This document shows positions 16,630 through 25,894 of a stretch of DNA of 64,000 nt, in pieces. Numbering within the stretch: the stretch's first letter is position 1; each line of letters starts with the position of its first letter. The stretch is taken from assembly GCF_028435365.1 (NCBI RefSeq), contig NZ_JAGTJJ010000041.1, positions 1-64,000 of the forward strand, in the 5' to 3' direction. Made by a program: the position numbers and the translations under genes. Under the pieces are notes generated by a model, which was not told where the DNA came from, did not search any database, and saw only the letters and a program-made list of their open reading frames with translations. Origin of the DNA: Polyangium jinanense (lineage in GTDB: Bacteria > Myxococcota > Polyangia > Polyangiales > Polyangiaceae).

Positions 16630-17919
16630 ATGGAGCGTGCCGTGTCGGGGGTACGGAGCAAAAGGGTGCCGGGCGAGCGAGACAAGGCCACGACCGTCCT
16701 ATCCATGGTCGGCCTCCCCGCGCGGGGAAAAACGTACATCGGGCGCCGCGTGGCGCGTTACCTGAGCTGGCTCGGTCATCCGACCCGCGTCTTCAACGTG
16801 GGCAGCTACCGGCGCCGGCAGATCGGCGCGAGCCAGCCAGCGGATTTCTTCGCGCCGACGAACAAAGAAGGCCGGCAGGTGCTGCACGACCTCGCCATGA
16901 CGGCGCTCGACGACATGCTCGCGTGGCTGCGCGAGGGCGGCGAGGTCGGCATCTTCGACGCGACGAACAGCACGAAGGAGCGCAGGCGCCTCGTCGAGGA
17001 GCGGTGCCGCAAGGAGGGCCTGCCGGTCGTCTTCATCGAGTCGTTCTGCAACGACTCGTCGGTGATCGAGGCGAACGTCCGCGACACGAAGCTCAAGTCG
17101 CCGGACTACGTCGACATGGACCCGGACGCGGCGGCGCAGGATTTCCTGCGGCGCATCGCCCACTACGAGTCGATGTACGAGACGCTCGACGATCCGAACC
17201 AGAGCTACATCAAGATCATCGACGTCGGTCGCCAGGTGATCCTGAACCGGATCCACGGCTACCTGCCCGCGCGCCTCGCGCCGCTGCTCATCGACCTGCA
17301 CGTCTCGCCGCGCCCGATCTGGCTGACACGGCACGGGCAAAGCGACTACAACCGGCACGGCCGCATCGGCGGCGATCCAGAGCTGTCCCCCGCGGGCGAG
17401 GAATACGCGAAGCATCTGGCGGAGTTCGTCCGGAAAAACGCGCCGCGGGATCAGGAGGTCGCCGTGTGGACGAGCACGCTGCGGCGGACGATCTCGACGG
17501 CGACGAAGATCACGCGGTCGCCGCGGACGTGGCGCGCGCTCGACGAGATCGACGCGGGCGTGTGCGACGGGATGACGTACGACCAGGTGCGGATCGAGAT
17601 GCCGGACGTGTGGGCCGCGCGGAGCGCCGACAAATTCCGATATCGATATCCACGCGGCGAGTCGTACGAGGACGTGATCCAGCGGCTCGATCCGGTGATC
17701 ATCCAGCTCGAACGGCAGCGCTCGCCGACGCTGGTGATCGCGCACCAGGCGGTGCTCAGGGCGATTTATGCGTACCTGATGGACCGGCCGCCGAGCGAGT
17801 GTCCGTCGATCAGCGTGCCGCTGCACACGGTGATCCAGTTGACCCCGACGGCGTATGGTTGCGAGGAGAAACGATTCGCGCTGCCGCCGAATGTGGAGGA
17901 TCAGGGGGCGGGGGGATAG
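16630..17919 (+). CDS. Bifunctional 6-phosphofructo-2-kinase/fructose-2,6-bisphosphatase
   Basis: This 429-residue protein has the eukaryotic PFK-2/FBPase-2 layout. The N-terminal kinase has Walker A G28-LPARGK-T35, FNVGSYRR, and FDATNSTKERR with the N-T pair seen in animal PFKFB. The C-terminal phosphatase of the histidine-phosphatase superfamily has R234-H235-G236-Q, E306 in DEIDAGVC, and H372 in AHQAV. These match the phospho-His, acid and second His. Long stretches (KFRYRYPRGESYED, LHTVIQLTPTAYGC) are nearly identical to animal enzymes by memory. In eukaryotes the enzyme makes and degrades fructose-2,6-bisphosphate, the glycolysis/gluconeogenesis switch. Presence here suggests F2,6BP signalling or control of storage-sugar metabolism. 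The N-terminal 22 residues are variable; no animal-type regulatory tail follows. Confidence 0.93.
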   Translation: MERAVSGVRSKRVPGERDKATTVLSMVGLPARGKTYIGRRVARYLSWLGHPTRVFNVGSYRRRQIGASQPADFFAPTNKEGRQVLHDLAMTALDDMLAWLREGGEVGIFDATNSTKERRRLVEERCRKEGLPVVFIESFCNDSSVIEANVRDTKLKSPDYVDMDPDAAAQDFLRRIAHYESMYETLDDPNQSYIKIIDVGRQVILNRIHGYLPARLAPLLIDLHVSPRPIWLTRHGQSDYNRHGRIGGDPELSPAGEEYAKHLAEFVRKNAPRDQEVAVWTSTLRRTISTATKITRSPRTWRALDEIDAGVCDGMTYDQVRIEMPDVWAARSADKFRYRYPRGESYEDVIQRLDPVIIQLERQRSPTLVIAHQAVLRAIYAYLMDRPPSECPSISVPLHTVIQLTPTAYGCEEKRFALPPNVEDQGAGG

Positions 17920-17956
17920 GTTTTTCCAGGGAAACCATTCCCTCGGCTTGGGCCGA

Positions 17957-20218
17957 TCAGGGCGGGCCCGCGGGAAAGCCCGAGGCCGTCGGCAGAGGCC
18001 CCAGAGAGAACTTCACGACGATTCCTCCGTAAGAGCCGTCTTCCGGCTCGGGAAAGGTGAGCCGGTGCGTGGCGTGATGCACGCATCGGGTGAAGGGCGC
18101 GATGCGTTCTTCGTCGTTCGCGGTGAGCCCATGGCGAGGCTCGTTGACGTTCACCTGGCCGATGAACCCGTCCGCTCCCACGACGAACCGGACCACCGGT
18201 TCGAGCCTCTCCGGGCCGTGCACTTCGACATGGTCCCGGTAGCAATCCTCGACCGAGGCGCGGAGGACGGCGAGCCGGGCGTCGGCGTCCTCGCGCGCGA
18301 GTTTGCCGAAGAACGTGAGCACCTCGGGCGCCTCCGTCGTCTCCGTCTCCGTCTCCGTCCCCGGATCCTCGGGGGCGGCGGGGCTCGGGAGCTGCATCGG
18401 CTCGCGCGGCACGAGGGGCTCGGCCACCGTCACTTCGAACACCGGGATCGAGCGCTCCTCGCCGTGGGGCGTCTTCCTCGTGCGTTCGAGGGAGAGCACC
18501 GCGGCGACGACGGCGCGCGCCTTTTCGAGCGACGTGCCCCGCGACAAACGGATCATCACGCGGTCACGCTTCCGGTCCTGCGGGTCGCGGTGGCCGCCGT
18601 GGGCCGTCCACATCTCGTGCGCCGCCGCGGTGAGCGTCGGATACCGCAAGCCGCCCGCGATCGCGTCCTCGCGGGGCACGCGGCGCTGCACCTTGGCGAT
18701 GTCGGCGATACGCCACTGGAGGACGAATGTGTCGGACGACGTCGCGTCGATCTCGAGGTACCCGATCCGCGGCGAGAGGGCCGCCGTCTCGGGATCGACA
18801 TGGAGGGGCTCGGCAAGCTCGAGCAGCGGCGGCGCGAGCGGGAGGGCGGGCATGAGGATGCGGGCGCCGACGCGCGGATCGGGAAGCGAGACGCGCAGGG
18901 GCGCGCTGAGGTAGGGGCCGTGGAGGACGAGGTCGTACGTGCTCTCGTCGAGGCCGTCGAAGCGCACGGACAGGCCATCCTCCCGACGCGCCGGGGCAAA
19001 CTGCCAGCTGAGCACGACGGATGCGGCGGTCGTGGGCGGGAGCTCGGTCGGGAAGGGGCTCACGAGATCCACGACGAGCGCGCCCGCGGGCAAGGACGGG
19101 TCCGCGAGCGTGACGCCGGGGTTCGCGGAGAGGCGGGTCTGGTCGGCGACGAGTGATTCGATGTGGCGGAGCCCGGCGTTCGTGGGGAGGACGAAGAGGG
19201 CGGGCGCGAGCGCGAGGAGGAACGTCACGAGCAACGCGGGGCGCGCGCGGGAGAGGGCGCCCGAGAGGCCACGCGGCGGCATCGCGACGAGCGTCGTGAG
19301 GACGATCGGAACGGCGAAGAGCGCGCCCGCGGCCGCAAGCTCGACGGTCGTGCGGCGGAGTCCACGCGCGGCGCGGCCGAGGTCGGCGAGGGGGGCGCCC
19401 GGCGTCGAGATGGCGATGATCTCGCCCATCGCAGGCGCGAGCGCGGCGAGGAGGACGCCGCCGATGCCGGCGCACGCGGAGGCGAGGAGGCGCGTGGCGG
19501 CATACCCGTCGCCGCGGTTCGTCCGCGAGGCGCCGAGCACCACGGCGACGAGGCCCATGCCCGCGGGCAGCGCCGCGACCCAGCTCCCGACCGCGTCGCG
19601 GCCGAGGTCGTCCTTGCCGAGGAGGCGCGCAACAAGCGCCGCCGAAAGGAGCGAGAGCGTGGCGACGACGAGCGCGACGAGGGGGCGTTTGTCCTTGTTG
19701 ATCGACGCCGTGGCGCGCGCGGGCCGGAGCGAGAGCGCGGCGACGCCGAGCGAGATCGAAGCGACGAGCAGGCCCGCATCGAAGAGGGAGGCGCGGAGCA
19801 TCAGCGCGGAGGCCGCGGCGCGCGCGCGGTCGCCGAACGCGAGATCGGGCATCTTCGCCAGCGGATCCGGCATCCACGCGATCGAGGCGGCGAGGGTCGT
19901 GGCCGCGAGGAAGGCGGGCGGGAGGCAGAGGAGGGACGCCGAGGCGCGCCGCTGCGAGACGAAACGGGTGAGGGCGACGGTCGCGGCGAGCGCGCATCCG
20001 AAGCCGAAGCCCACGGCGAGCGCGCCGCGGGGCTCGGCGAGGTGCAGGTTGAAGAAGGCGATCCGCACGAGCCCCGCCTCGGACTCGGCGAGCAGGGCGA
20101 GCGCGACGGCGATCGGCACGACGAGCGTGATCGTCGCGACGGCGAGGTTTTGCCGCGTGCGTCGGGACGCGCGGCGGGCTCGCTCTTCGGGGCTCCCCGA
20201 GGCGTCCTTGTCAGCCAC
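17957..20218 (-). CDS. Polytopic membrane protein with AgmX/PglI-type C-terminal domain
   Basis: This 753-residue protein begins at a GTG and has about ten hydrophobic helices within residues 25-375. A large periplasmic region of mixed strands follows, including an RDRVMIRLSRGTSLEKA segment that resembles the biopolymer-transport ExbD/TolR fold. It ends in a domain with VEDCYRDHVEVHGPE, RFVVGADGFIGQVNVN, FTRCVHHATHRLTFPEP and GGIVVKFSLGP. That is the pattern of the TonB-related AgmX/PglI C-terminal domain of myxobacteria, with its two conserved cysteines. A role in energised envelope or gliding machinery is inferred. A TACCCT hexamer lies 7 nt before the GTG. It diverges from the gene at 20303, whose start has the same TACCCT spacing. 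Confidence 0.65.
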   Translation of the reverse strand: MADKDASGSPEERARRASRRTRQNLAVATITLVVPIAVALALLAESEAGLVRIAFFNLHLAEPRGALAVGFGFGCALAATVALTRFVSQRRASASLLCLPPAFLAATTLAASIAWMPDPLAKMPDLAFGDRARAAASALMLRASLFDAGLLVASISLGVAALSLRPARATASINKDKRPLVALVVATLSLLSAALVARLLGKDDLGRDAVGSWVAALPAGMGLVAVVLGASRTNRGDGYAATRLLASACAGIGGVLLAALAPAMGEIIAISTPGAPLADLGRAARGLRRTTVELAAAGALFAVPIVLTTLVAMPPRGLSGALSRARPALLVTFLLALAPALFVLPTNAGLRHIESLVADQTRLSANPGVTLADPSLPAGALVVDLVSPFPTELPPTTAASVVLSWQFAPARREDGLSVRFDGLDESTYDLVLHGPYLSAPLRVSLPDPRVGARILMPALPLAPPLLELAEPLHVDPETAALSPRIGYLEIDATSSDTFVLQWRIADIAKVQRRVPREDAIAGGLRYPTLTAAAHEMWTAHGGHRDPQDRKRDRVMIRLSRGTSLEKARAVVAAVLSLERTRKTPHGEERSIPVFEVTVAEPLVPREPMQLPSPAAPEDPGTETETETTEAPEVLTFFGKLAREDADARLAVLRASVEDCYRDHVEVHGPERLEPVVRFVVGADGFIGQVNVNEPRHGLTANDEERIAPFTRCVHHATHRLTFPEPEDGSYGGIVVKFSLGPLPTASGFPAGPP

Positions 20219-20225
20219 GTCGCGC

Positions 20226-20231
20226 AGGGTA
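20226..20231 (-). promoter_or_regulatory. Candidate -10 box for the 20218 gene
   Basis: On the minus strand TACCCT is followed by 7 nt and then the GTG start. The same hexamer-plus-7 arrangement occurs on the + strand before the ATG at 20303. No clear -35 is seen. Confidence 0.3.
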
Positions 20232-20265
20232 TCCGGACCAGGCCCCGCGCCGCGAGGGAAAAACC

Positions 20266-20295
20266 GTGACAACGCGCCGCGGCCGTCGATACCCT
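20266..20295 (+). promoter_or_regulatory. Candidate promoter GTGACA-18-TACCCT
   Basis: GTGACA (20266-20271) and TACCCT (20290-20295) are 18 bp apart. The ATG at 20303 begins 7 nt after the -10 box, so the transcription start would coincide with the start codon. Confidence 0.4.
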
Positions 20296-20302
20296 GCACG
20301 GC

Positions 20303-21778
20303 ATGCGCGCGGCGGGCGTCTTCGCGTGGGCCATCTTGACGGCGGCGGCCGCGTCGGCCGAAGCATTCTCGGGCTACTACTTCTACAACGACTCCCGGAG
20401 GGAGGAGGACGCGCCGATCACGAACAGCGCGACGACCTTGGTGATCGCGCGGCGCGGGACGCGCACCGTCGTCTCGATGCAAATGGACTACATCGAGTCG
20501 GCCGACATGCGCAACGTCGCGATGATCGTGCCCGTGCCGGCCACGTTCAAGCCCGACACGGTGAAGTGGCTCCCGAAGGACGTCTTCGAGCGGCTCGACG
20601 TGATCAGCGCGCCGCGGCTCGTCGAATCCTGGCAGCAGGATCCCTGCACCTACGCGGACATCGCCTCGATCGCGGCCCGCGACAAGGAGGGCAGCCCGAG
20701 CGCGCTGCCGGACGAGGGCTCCACGCGGCCGCGCGGCCAGGAGACCTCCCGGGTTCAGATCGACGCGCAATGGCGCGGCTCCTATGTCGAGGTCGTCGAG
20801 GCCTCCGAGCTGGAGTCTTGGATCCCGCGATGGGGGCATCACATCCCGGAGAACGTCGCGCCCGTGCTGCGCTCGTACAAGGAGGCCGGGTGGAAATTCT
20901 TCGTGGTGTCCATCGATCCCCGGAAGGACGAAATGCGGAACGGCCGCGTCGTGCTTCCGCCCATCCAGTTCGAATACGACGAAGAGACGGTGCGGCTGCC
21001 CTTGCGCGTCGGGCTCCTGAGCTCAGCGGGCACGCAGGACGTCGTGGTGCACGTGCTCGCGGAGGACAGATACGAGGCCGCGAATCACCCGAATTTCACG
21101 ATTCCGACGAACGTGGAGGTCGACGGGTCGGCCCGCGCGCGCTTCGGCGAGTTCTATGCGTCGCTCTTCGACGCGACGCTCGACAAGAATCCCGGTGCGT
21201 TCGTGACCGAATACGCGTGGGACGCGGGGTCGTGTGATCCGTGTCCGGGGCCCATGCTTTCGCCCGAGGAAAAGCGATTGCTGGGCGCGCCGTCGGGGAT
21301 GGTCGTGCATACGCGGCTTCATGCGCGTTATCGCAAGGAGGCGCTCGGGGAGGACCTCGTTTTGCGGGGCGCGCCGCCGATCCAGGGCGGGCGCGGCGGC
21401 GAGGGGCAGGCGTCGGTGCCCGCGGAGGTCAGCACATTTCAGGGGCGCTACGTTCTTCGCCATCGCTGGCAGGGCCCGGTGACGTGCCCGAGCCCCGATT
21501 TCGACATCTGGGGCGGGCCGCCGAGCGCGGACCTCGTGAGCGTGCGGCCGGCCGCGCCGTCGTCCGAGGTGGTGCGGGGGAAGGTCTATCTTTCAGCGAT
21601 GTTGCGCGATTCCGTGCCTGCTGCCGGGATCGTATCGAAGCCGCGCCCGGACGGGGGCGGGGGAAAGCGATTCTTGCTCGGCTTCGGGCTCGGCGCGGGC
21701 GCGGGGCTCTTCGGTACGATCGGCGTGGTATTGGCGGTGACCCGAAGTCGGCGCGGTTCGCGCAGGAATTCGCCATAA
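20303..21778 (+). CDS. DUF2330 exported protein with C-terminal membrane anchor
   Basis: This 491-residue protein has a signal peptide (to about residue 20, ASA-EAF). It then shows the DUF2330 pattern: NSATTLVIARRGTRTVVSMQMDY, AMIVPVPA, LPKDVFERLD and TEYAWDAGSCDPCPG. The C-terminus is a glycine-rich hydrophobic helix (GFGLGAGAGLFGTIGVVLAV) followed by basic residues, so the protein should be anchored in the inner membrane with the domain outside. DUF2330 has no known function. It often occurs in myxobacteria and planctomycetes (recollection). It diverges from the AgmX-type gene, with only 84 bp between the starts. Confidence 0.8.
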   Translation: MRAAGVFAWAILTAAAASAEAFSGYYFYNDSRREEDAPITNSATTLVIARRGTRTVVSMQMDYIESADMRNVAMIVPVPATFKPDTVKWLPKDVFERLDVISAPRLVESWQQDPCTYADIASIAARDKEGSPSALPDEGSTRPRGQETSRVQIDAQWRGSYVEVVEASELESWIPRWGHHIPENVAPVLRSYKEAGWKFFVVSIDPRKDEMRNGRVVLPPIQFEYDEETVRLPLRVGLLSSAGTQDVVVHVLAEDRYEAANHPNFTIPTNVEVDGSARARFGEFYASLFDATLDKNPGAFVTEYAWDAGSCDPCPGPMLSPEEKRLLGAPSGMVVHTRLHARYRKEALGEDLVLRGAPPIQGGRGGEGQASVPAEVSTFQGRYVLRHRWQGPVTCPSPDFDIWGGPPSADLVSVRPAAPSSEVVRGKVYLSAMLRDSVPAAGIVSKPRPDGGGGKRFLLGFGLGAGAGLFGTIGVVLAVTRSRRGSRRNSP

Positions 21779-21902
21779 CACGAGCGTCCGATTCCTCGCT
21801 TGACATCCAGGTCGTGGATCGCATCATGAGCGACCGTCCGTGAATGCGGTGCGAAGGTGTATTCGCGGGTCCGGGACGGCTTCGACAGAACGGGAGATCA
21901 CG

Positions 21903-24461
21903 ATGAGACGATTTCTTGGTTATTCGGTCCTCGGTTCGTTCGCTTGCCTCCTCGCGATTGCTGCGGGGTGCGAAGGCGAGGATCTCAACACCGGCGGCAC
22001 GGGCGGATCGGGGCTCAGCACGAATACGAGCAACGGCGGCGCGGGCGGCGGCACGGGCGGCGCGGGCGGGAGCATGCAAGAGAGCTTCGTGCGGATCCAC
22101 TACCGGCTGCAGGACGGCGGTGATCCGAAGTCATGGGGCGTGCATTTCTGGGGCGCGGGCTCGACGTCGCCGGCGTGGGGATCGCCGCAGGTGTTCGACG
22201 GGACCGACGAGTTCGGCGTGTACACCGACGTGCGGGTGACCGTGACCGGCGAGGCGGACGACGCCTGGCTCGGGCTCATTCCCGTGCAATGCTCGAACGG
22301 CAATTGCAAGAAGGACGTCGAGACGGGGGTTCGTTTCACCGACCTCACGAAGAACGCGCAGGATCCGAACATCGCCGAGTGCTGGATCACGCAGGGCCAG
22401 GCGGTCTCCACGACGCCGCCGGCGGCGGGAGGGCCGGCGTACGAGATCTCGCGGCCGAAGGATTTCATCGACCTCGGCAATGGCAGCGTGCGGATGATGT
22501 TCCGCGTGGCGAAGGGCTCGACGGGTACGGTCGAGTACGGCGCGGCCGCGGGGACGCTCGACAAGAAGGCGACGTGGACGGCCGCGGACGACATCAACAA
22601 GAATGGCCTCGTGATCACGGGGCTGACGCCGGGCCAGGCCGTGTATTACAAGATCTCGACGGCGCTCGACGCGAATGGGCAGAAGCTCGAGGACACGTCG
22701 GACGTGCTCGATCTGACGCCGATCTCCTATTCGACGATCACGGACGCGGCCTCCTTTGCGTCGTGGGGCAGCAAGGGGATCATGTACCAGCTCATCGTGC
22801 GCACGTTCGCGGACGGCGGCGCGACGAAGGCGGTGGCCGATTCCGAGACGGAGAGCGGCATCGACGACACGAAGCGGGACGGCATCGGGGATCTCGTCGG
22901 TCTGCGCAAGGCGCTGCCGTACCTGGGGAGCCTCGGCGTCGAAGCGATCTGGATGACGCCGGTGTTCAAGGCGAAGAGCTACCACGGCTACGATACGACG
23001 GATTTCTACGACATCGATCCGTCGGTCGGTACGATGAAGGATTTCACCGATCTCACGCAGGCGGCGCACGACGCGGGGATCAAGATCATCCTCGATCTCG
23101 TGCAGAATCACGTGGCCGACGTGAACCCCTGGTTCATCGCGGGCTCGGATCCGAAGCACGCCGAATACGACAAGTACCACGACTGGTTCGTCTGGTCCGA
23201 TCAGTATTCGAACATGCTGGCGGACGGGCACCCGTGGGACGGCTCGGCCGTGATGTGGGCATGCAAGAATTACCAGTGCTACCACCAGATCTTCGGCGGC
23301 CCGATGCCGGAGCTCAATTACCGCAACCCCGAGGTGCGCGCCGAGATGAAGAAGATCTCGGAGCACTGGATCCACCTCGGGGCGGACGGGTACCGGCTCG
23401 ACGCGTCGAAGCACATCGACCAGTTCGACGACAACGCGAACATCTCGCTCGACAAGCACGGCACGCACGTGTGGTGGAAGGAATTCAACTATTTCGTCAA
23501 GAAAGACGTCGTGCGGCCCGCGGGCTCGGCCGCGGTGCTTCTGACGGGTGAGAATCGCTGGGACGATCCGGCGCAGTACGGAAAGATGCTGCCGTACGGC
23601 AGCGACATGGATTCGCAGTTCGACTTCCCGTTCCGCAGCATCGTCGGCAATTTCGTGAACGGGCAGACGGGCGACGCGGTCGATTTCGTGGGGTACGTGA
23701 AAAAGGTCCAGGCGGACCTCGCAGCTGGCGGCAATGGCGGCAGCCCGCACCATTACCTGCAACGGTTCCTGTCGAACCACGACCTCGAGCGGCCGGCGAC
23801 GCAGTTCGAGGGCGCGGGCGCGGCGCTCGACGCGAAGCTGAAGCAGGCCGCGACGGTCGTGCTCACGCTGCCCGGCATGCCGGTCATCTATTACGGCGAG
23901 GAATTCGGCAAGAAGGGCAAGCGCGACAAGTACGTCGGGAACGAGGAGTGGGACCGCGACGAGTTCATCCGCGAGCCGATGAGCTGGTTCGAGACGAACG
24001 TGTTCGTCGGCGACAAGACGACGGGCTGGAACATCGACGTGGCGGCCACGAACGAGGCGAACAAGGACGCGCTGCCGTTCCCGGGCCTCGGCATCACGGT
24101 CGCGCCGAACCCGGATTATCCGTTCGTGAAGTTCATGTCGGAGCAGGAGCCGGCCTCGTGGGCCGCGCAGGATACCGACCCGTCGAGCCTCTTGAACCAC
24201 TACCGGCAGATCACCGCGATCCGCAAGCAGCACGCGGTGTTCACGGACCTCGCCGCGACGATCACGCTCGTGAAGAACACGGCTGACGTCTACGAATACA
24301 AGCTCCAGAACGCCACGGAGACGATCACGGTCGTCCTGAGCCGCAAGTCGACGCCGCAGACGGTCACGCTGGCCGCCGCGGGGACGGAGCTCATCTCCGG
24401 CCTCACGGGCACGTCGTTCGAGGTGCCCGCGTACGGGGGGATCATCGTCCAGAGCAACTAA
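21903..24461 (+). CDS. Secreted lipoprotein alpha-amylase (GH13) with pullulanase-type N-terminal domain
   Basis: This 852-residue protein starts with a lipoprotein signal (lipobox AIAAGC), a Gly/Ser/Thr linker and an N-terminal module (VRIHYRLQDGGDPKSWGVHFW) typical of the CBM41/pullulanase-associated domain. A fibronectin-like segment is possible next. The GH13 barrel follows from about residue 290, with region I DLVQNHV, nucleophile D500 in GYRLDASKH, acid/base E550 in LLTGENRW, and D627 in FLSNHD. A C-terminal beta domain closes the protein. It hydrolyses alpha-1,4 (perhaps also alpha-1,6) glucans at the cell surface. ATG 21903 follows GGGAGA; the longer ORF lacks a signal peptide. A TTGACA at 21800-21805 is a possible upstream -35. 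The nearby PFK-2/FBPase-2 may reflect a glucan-handling context. Confidence 0.92.
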   Translation: MRRFLGYSVLGSFACLLAIAAGCEGEDLNTGGTGGSGLSTNTSNGGAGGGTGGAGGSMQESFVRIHYRLQDGGDPKSWGVHFWGAGSTSPAWGSPQVFDGTDEFGVYTDVRVTVTGEADDAWLGLIPVQCSNGNCKKDVETGVRFTDLTKNAQDPNIAECWITQGQAVSTTPPAAGGPAYEISRPKDFIDLGNGSVRMMFRVAKGSTGTVEYGAAAGTLDKKATWTAADDINKNGLVITGLTPGQAVYYKISTALDANGQKLEDTSDVLDLTPISYSTITDAASFASWGSKGIMYQLIVRTFADGGATKAVADSETESGIDDTKRDGIGDLVGLRKALPYLGSLGVEAIWMTPVFKAKSYHGYDTTDFYDIDPSVGTMKDFTDLTQAAHDAGIKIILDLVQNHVADVNPWFIAGSDPKHAEYDKYHDWFVWSDQYSNMLADGHPWDGSAVMWACKNYQCYHQIFGGPMPELNYRNPEVRAEMKKISEHWIHLGADGYRLDASKHIDQFDDNANISLDKHGTHVWWKEFNYFVKKDVVRPAGSAAVLLTGENRWDDPAQYGKMLPYGSDMDSQFDFPFRSIVGNFVNGQTGDAVDFVGYVKKVQADLAAGGNGGSPHHYLQRFLSNHDLERPATQFEGAGAALDAKLKQAATVVLTLPGMPVIYYGEEFGKKGKRDKYVGNEEWDRDEFIREPMSWFETNVFVGDKTTGWNIDVAATNEANKDALPFPGLGITVAPNPDYPFVKFMSEQEPASWAAQDTDPSSLLNHYRQITAIRKQHAVFTDLAATITLVKNTADVYEYKLQNATETITVVLSRKSTPQTVTLAAAGTELISGLTGTSFEVPAYGGIIVQSN

Positions 24462-24481
24462 AAATGTGCCGATAGGAAAAA

Positions 24482-24529
24482 CATGGGCCGCGCTTTTCGA
24501 GACAGGAAGGCGTGGCCCATGGCGTTTTC
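24482..24529 (+). terminator. Rho-independent-type terminator after the amylase gene
   Basis: CATGGGCC (24482-24489) pairs with GGCCCATG (24514-24521), and TTTT at 24525-24528 follows. It lies 20 bp beyond the amylase stop. Confidence 0.6.
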
Positions 24530-24590
24530 CTGCCCCGGCGCGCGGGGCTCGACGTCGAGCCGCGTATCGTGGTAGCGTCTCCTAGCTGGT

Positions 24591-25322
24591 TTGAAACCGT
24601 TCACCCTCATGGTACTGGTGGTGTTCGGGCTCGTCGTGGCGGCGGTCGCGGCGAGGTTGCTCGGGCTTGCGGCGCGTACGCACAAAGCTCCCGAGTTTTT
24701 GCTCGGTCTGTCGATGTTGCTTCCACTCGTGGGGTATTCGATCCAGGTGACGAGCGCGGTGACCCGAGGCGGCGTGCCCGCGCCGATGGCCGTGGAGATC
24801 GGCGGGCTCGTGGTCGATGCGGGATTTTTGGTCGTCGCGGGCTTCGTGTGGCTCGTCTTCCGCCGGGAAGAAGCCTGGGCCCAGGGGTTCGCGCTCTTGC
24901 TCGGGGCCGTGGGGCTCGCGATGCCCGTCGTGAACCACGTCGTCCCCTGGTCCAATGGATTGCCTTCGGCGCTCTGGCCACGCGCGGTCTTGCGGACGCT
25001 TTGTTATGGCTGGGCCGCCGTGGAGGCGCTCCGGTATGCGGTGCTCATGCGAAAACGCGTGCGTTTTGGGCTCGCGGAGCCGATCGTGGCCGATCGGTTC
25101 GGCCTCTGGGGCTTCGGGTATCTTTGCGCGGCGCTGATGCTCGACGGCCTGACCGCGGGCGGCGCGCTGCACGTGCAACAATCACGCTTCGCCGACGTTT
25201 TCCTCGTGGGCGGCGCGGCATTCGGGGTACCGGCCATGCTGGCGTTCGGATTGAGCTTTTTCCCGCCGGTCGCGTACGTGCGATACGTCGAGCGCCGCCT
25301 CGGCGCAGGGGCTGCGTCATGA
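24591..25322 (+). CDS. Hypothetical seven-helix membrane protein
   Basis: This 243-residue protein is almost entirely hydrophobic, with about seven predicted helices joined by short loops and no recognised motif. The TTG at 24591 is taken as the start (KPFTLMVLVV), but ATG 24609 is equally possible; no strong SD is seen for either. The stop overlaps the next ATG by 4 nt, so it forms a two-gene unit with the small protein at 25319. Confidence 0.6.
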   Translation: MKPFTLMVLVVFGLVVAAVAARLLGLAARTHKAPEFLLGLSMLLPLVGYSIQVTSAVTRGGVPAPMAVEIGGLVVDAGFLVVAGFVWLVFRREEAWAQGFALLLGAVGLAMPVVNHVVPWSNGLPSALWPRAVLRTLCYGWAAVEALRYAVLMRKRVRFGLAEPIVADRFGLWGFGYLCAALMLDGLTAGGALHVQQSRFADVFLVGGAAFGVPAMLAFGLSFFPPVAYVRYVERRLGAGAAS

Positions 25323-25741
25323 GCGAGGGGTCGCGGGTCTTCGAGCGGGTCGCCGAGGAGCTCGAGCGGCTTACGAAGCTGAGCCGGCTGGAGGCGCGGG
25401 GGACGTTGCGGCTCGCGCTCCGGGAAGCAGGGTTTTTGCCGAAGAACGTGACGCCTCGCTCCATGATCGTGGTGCTCGAAAAGACGCTGCCCCCGGCGCT
25501 TTTGAAGCGCGGCGTGCGGGACGGCGGGACGATTTGTTACCAAATCGGGATCCTCGTTCGCGAGACGATGGGTATGGAATCGTCCGACGGGGAGACGCCG
25601 GAGCGGGTGTTTGCCCGGATCGGGCGCGCCACGATCCCGCCGTCCTCGCCGGGGCGGTCGTCGATGGTGCCGGATGTCACACGAACGCCGACGGGGCGCC
25701 TCTCCGCCGTGCCGCCGCCCGAAAAAAAGCCGGGGGTGTGA
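25319..25741 (+). CDS. Small hypothetical protein coupled to the membrane gene
   Basis: This 140-residue soluble protein has a helical N-terminal half (FERVAEELERLTKLSRLEAR, then LRLALREAGFLPKNVTP), a hydrophobic middle helix and a disordered Ser/Pro/Arg tail of about 40 residues. No family was recognised. The EARGTLRLALREAGFLPKNVT segment looks like a compact helical domain with similarity in style to response-regulator output or dimerisation helices, without a firm match. Its start overlaps the upstream stop (ATGA), so translation is coupled and the pair probably works together. Confidence 0.65.
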   Translation: MSEGSRVFERVAEELERLTKLSRLEARGTLRLALREAGFLPKNVTPRSMIVVLEKTLPPALLKRGVRDGGTICYQIGILVRETMGMESSDGETPERVFARIGRATIPPSSPGRSSMVPDVTRTPTGRLSAVPPPEKKPGV

Positions 25742-25894
25742 TCGCCAAGGCGCCGTCGCAATCGGCGTCACGCGAGAAATCTTCCCGCCGCCGCGCGGAC
25801 GGCGCGAACATGGACGACGCGGTCGGGGGATCATCGAGCGGGGTGTCAGCTCCGAGCCCCCAGGCCGTTCGGCCTTCGTCGGCTCCGGAGGACC

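Noticed and set aside
21800..21828. TTGACA-17-ATCATG promoter for the amylase gene
   Set aside because: The -35 is perfect but the -10 matches only two positions; kept only as a remark in the amylase entry.
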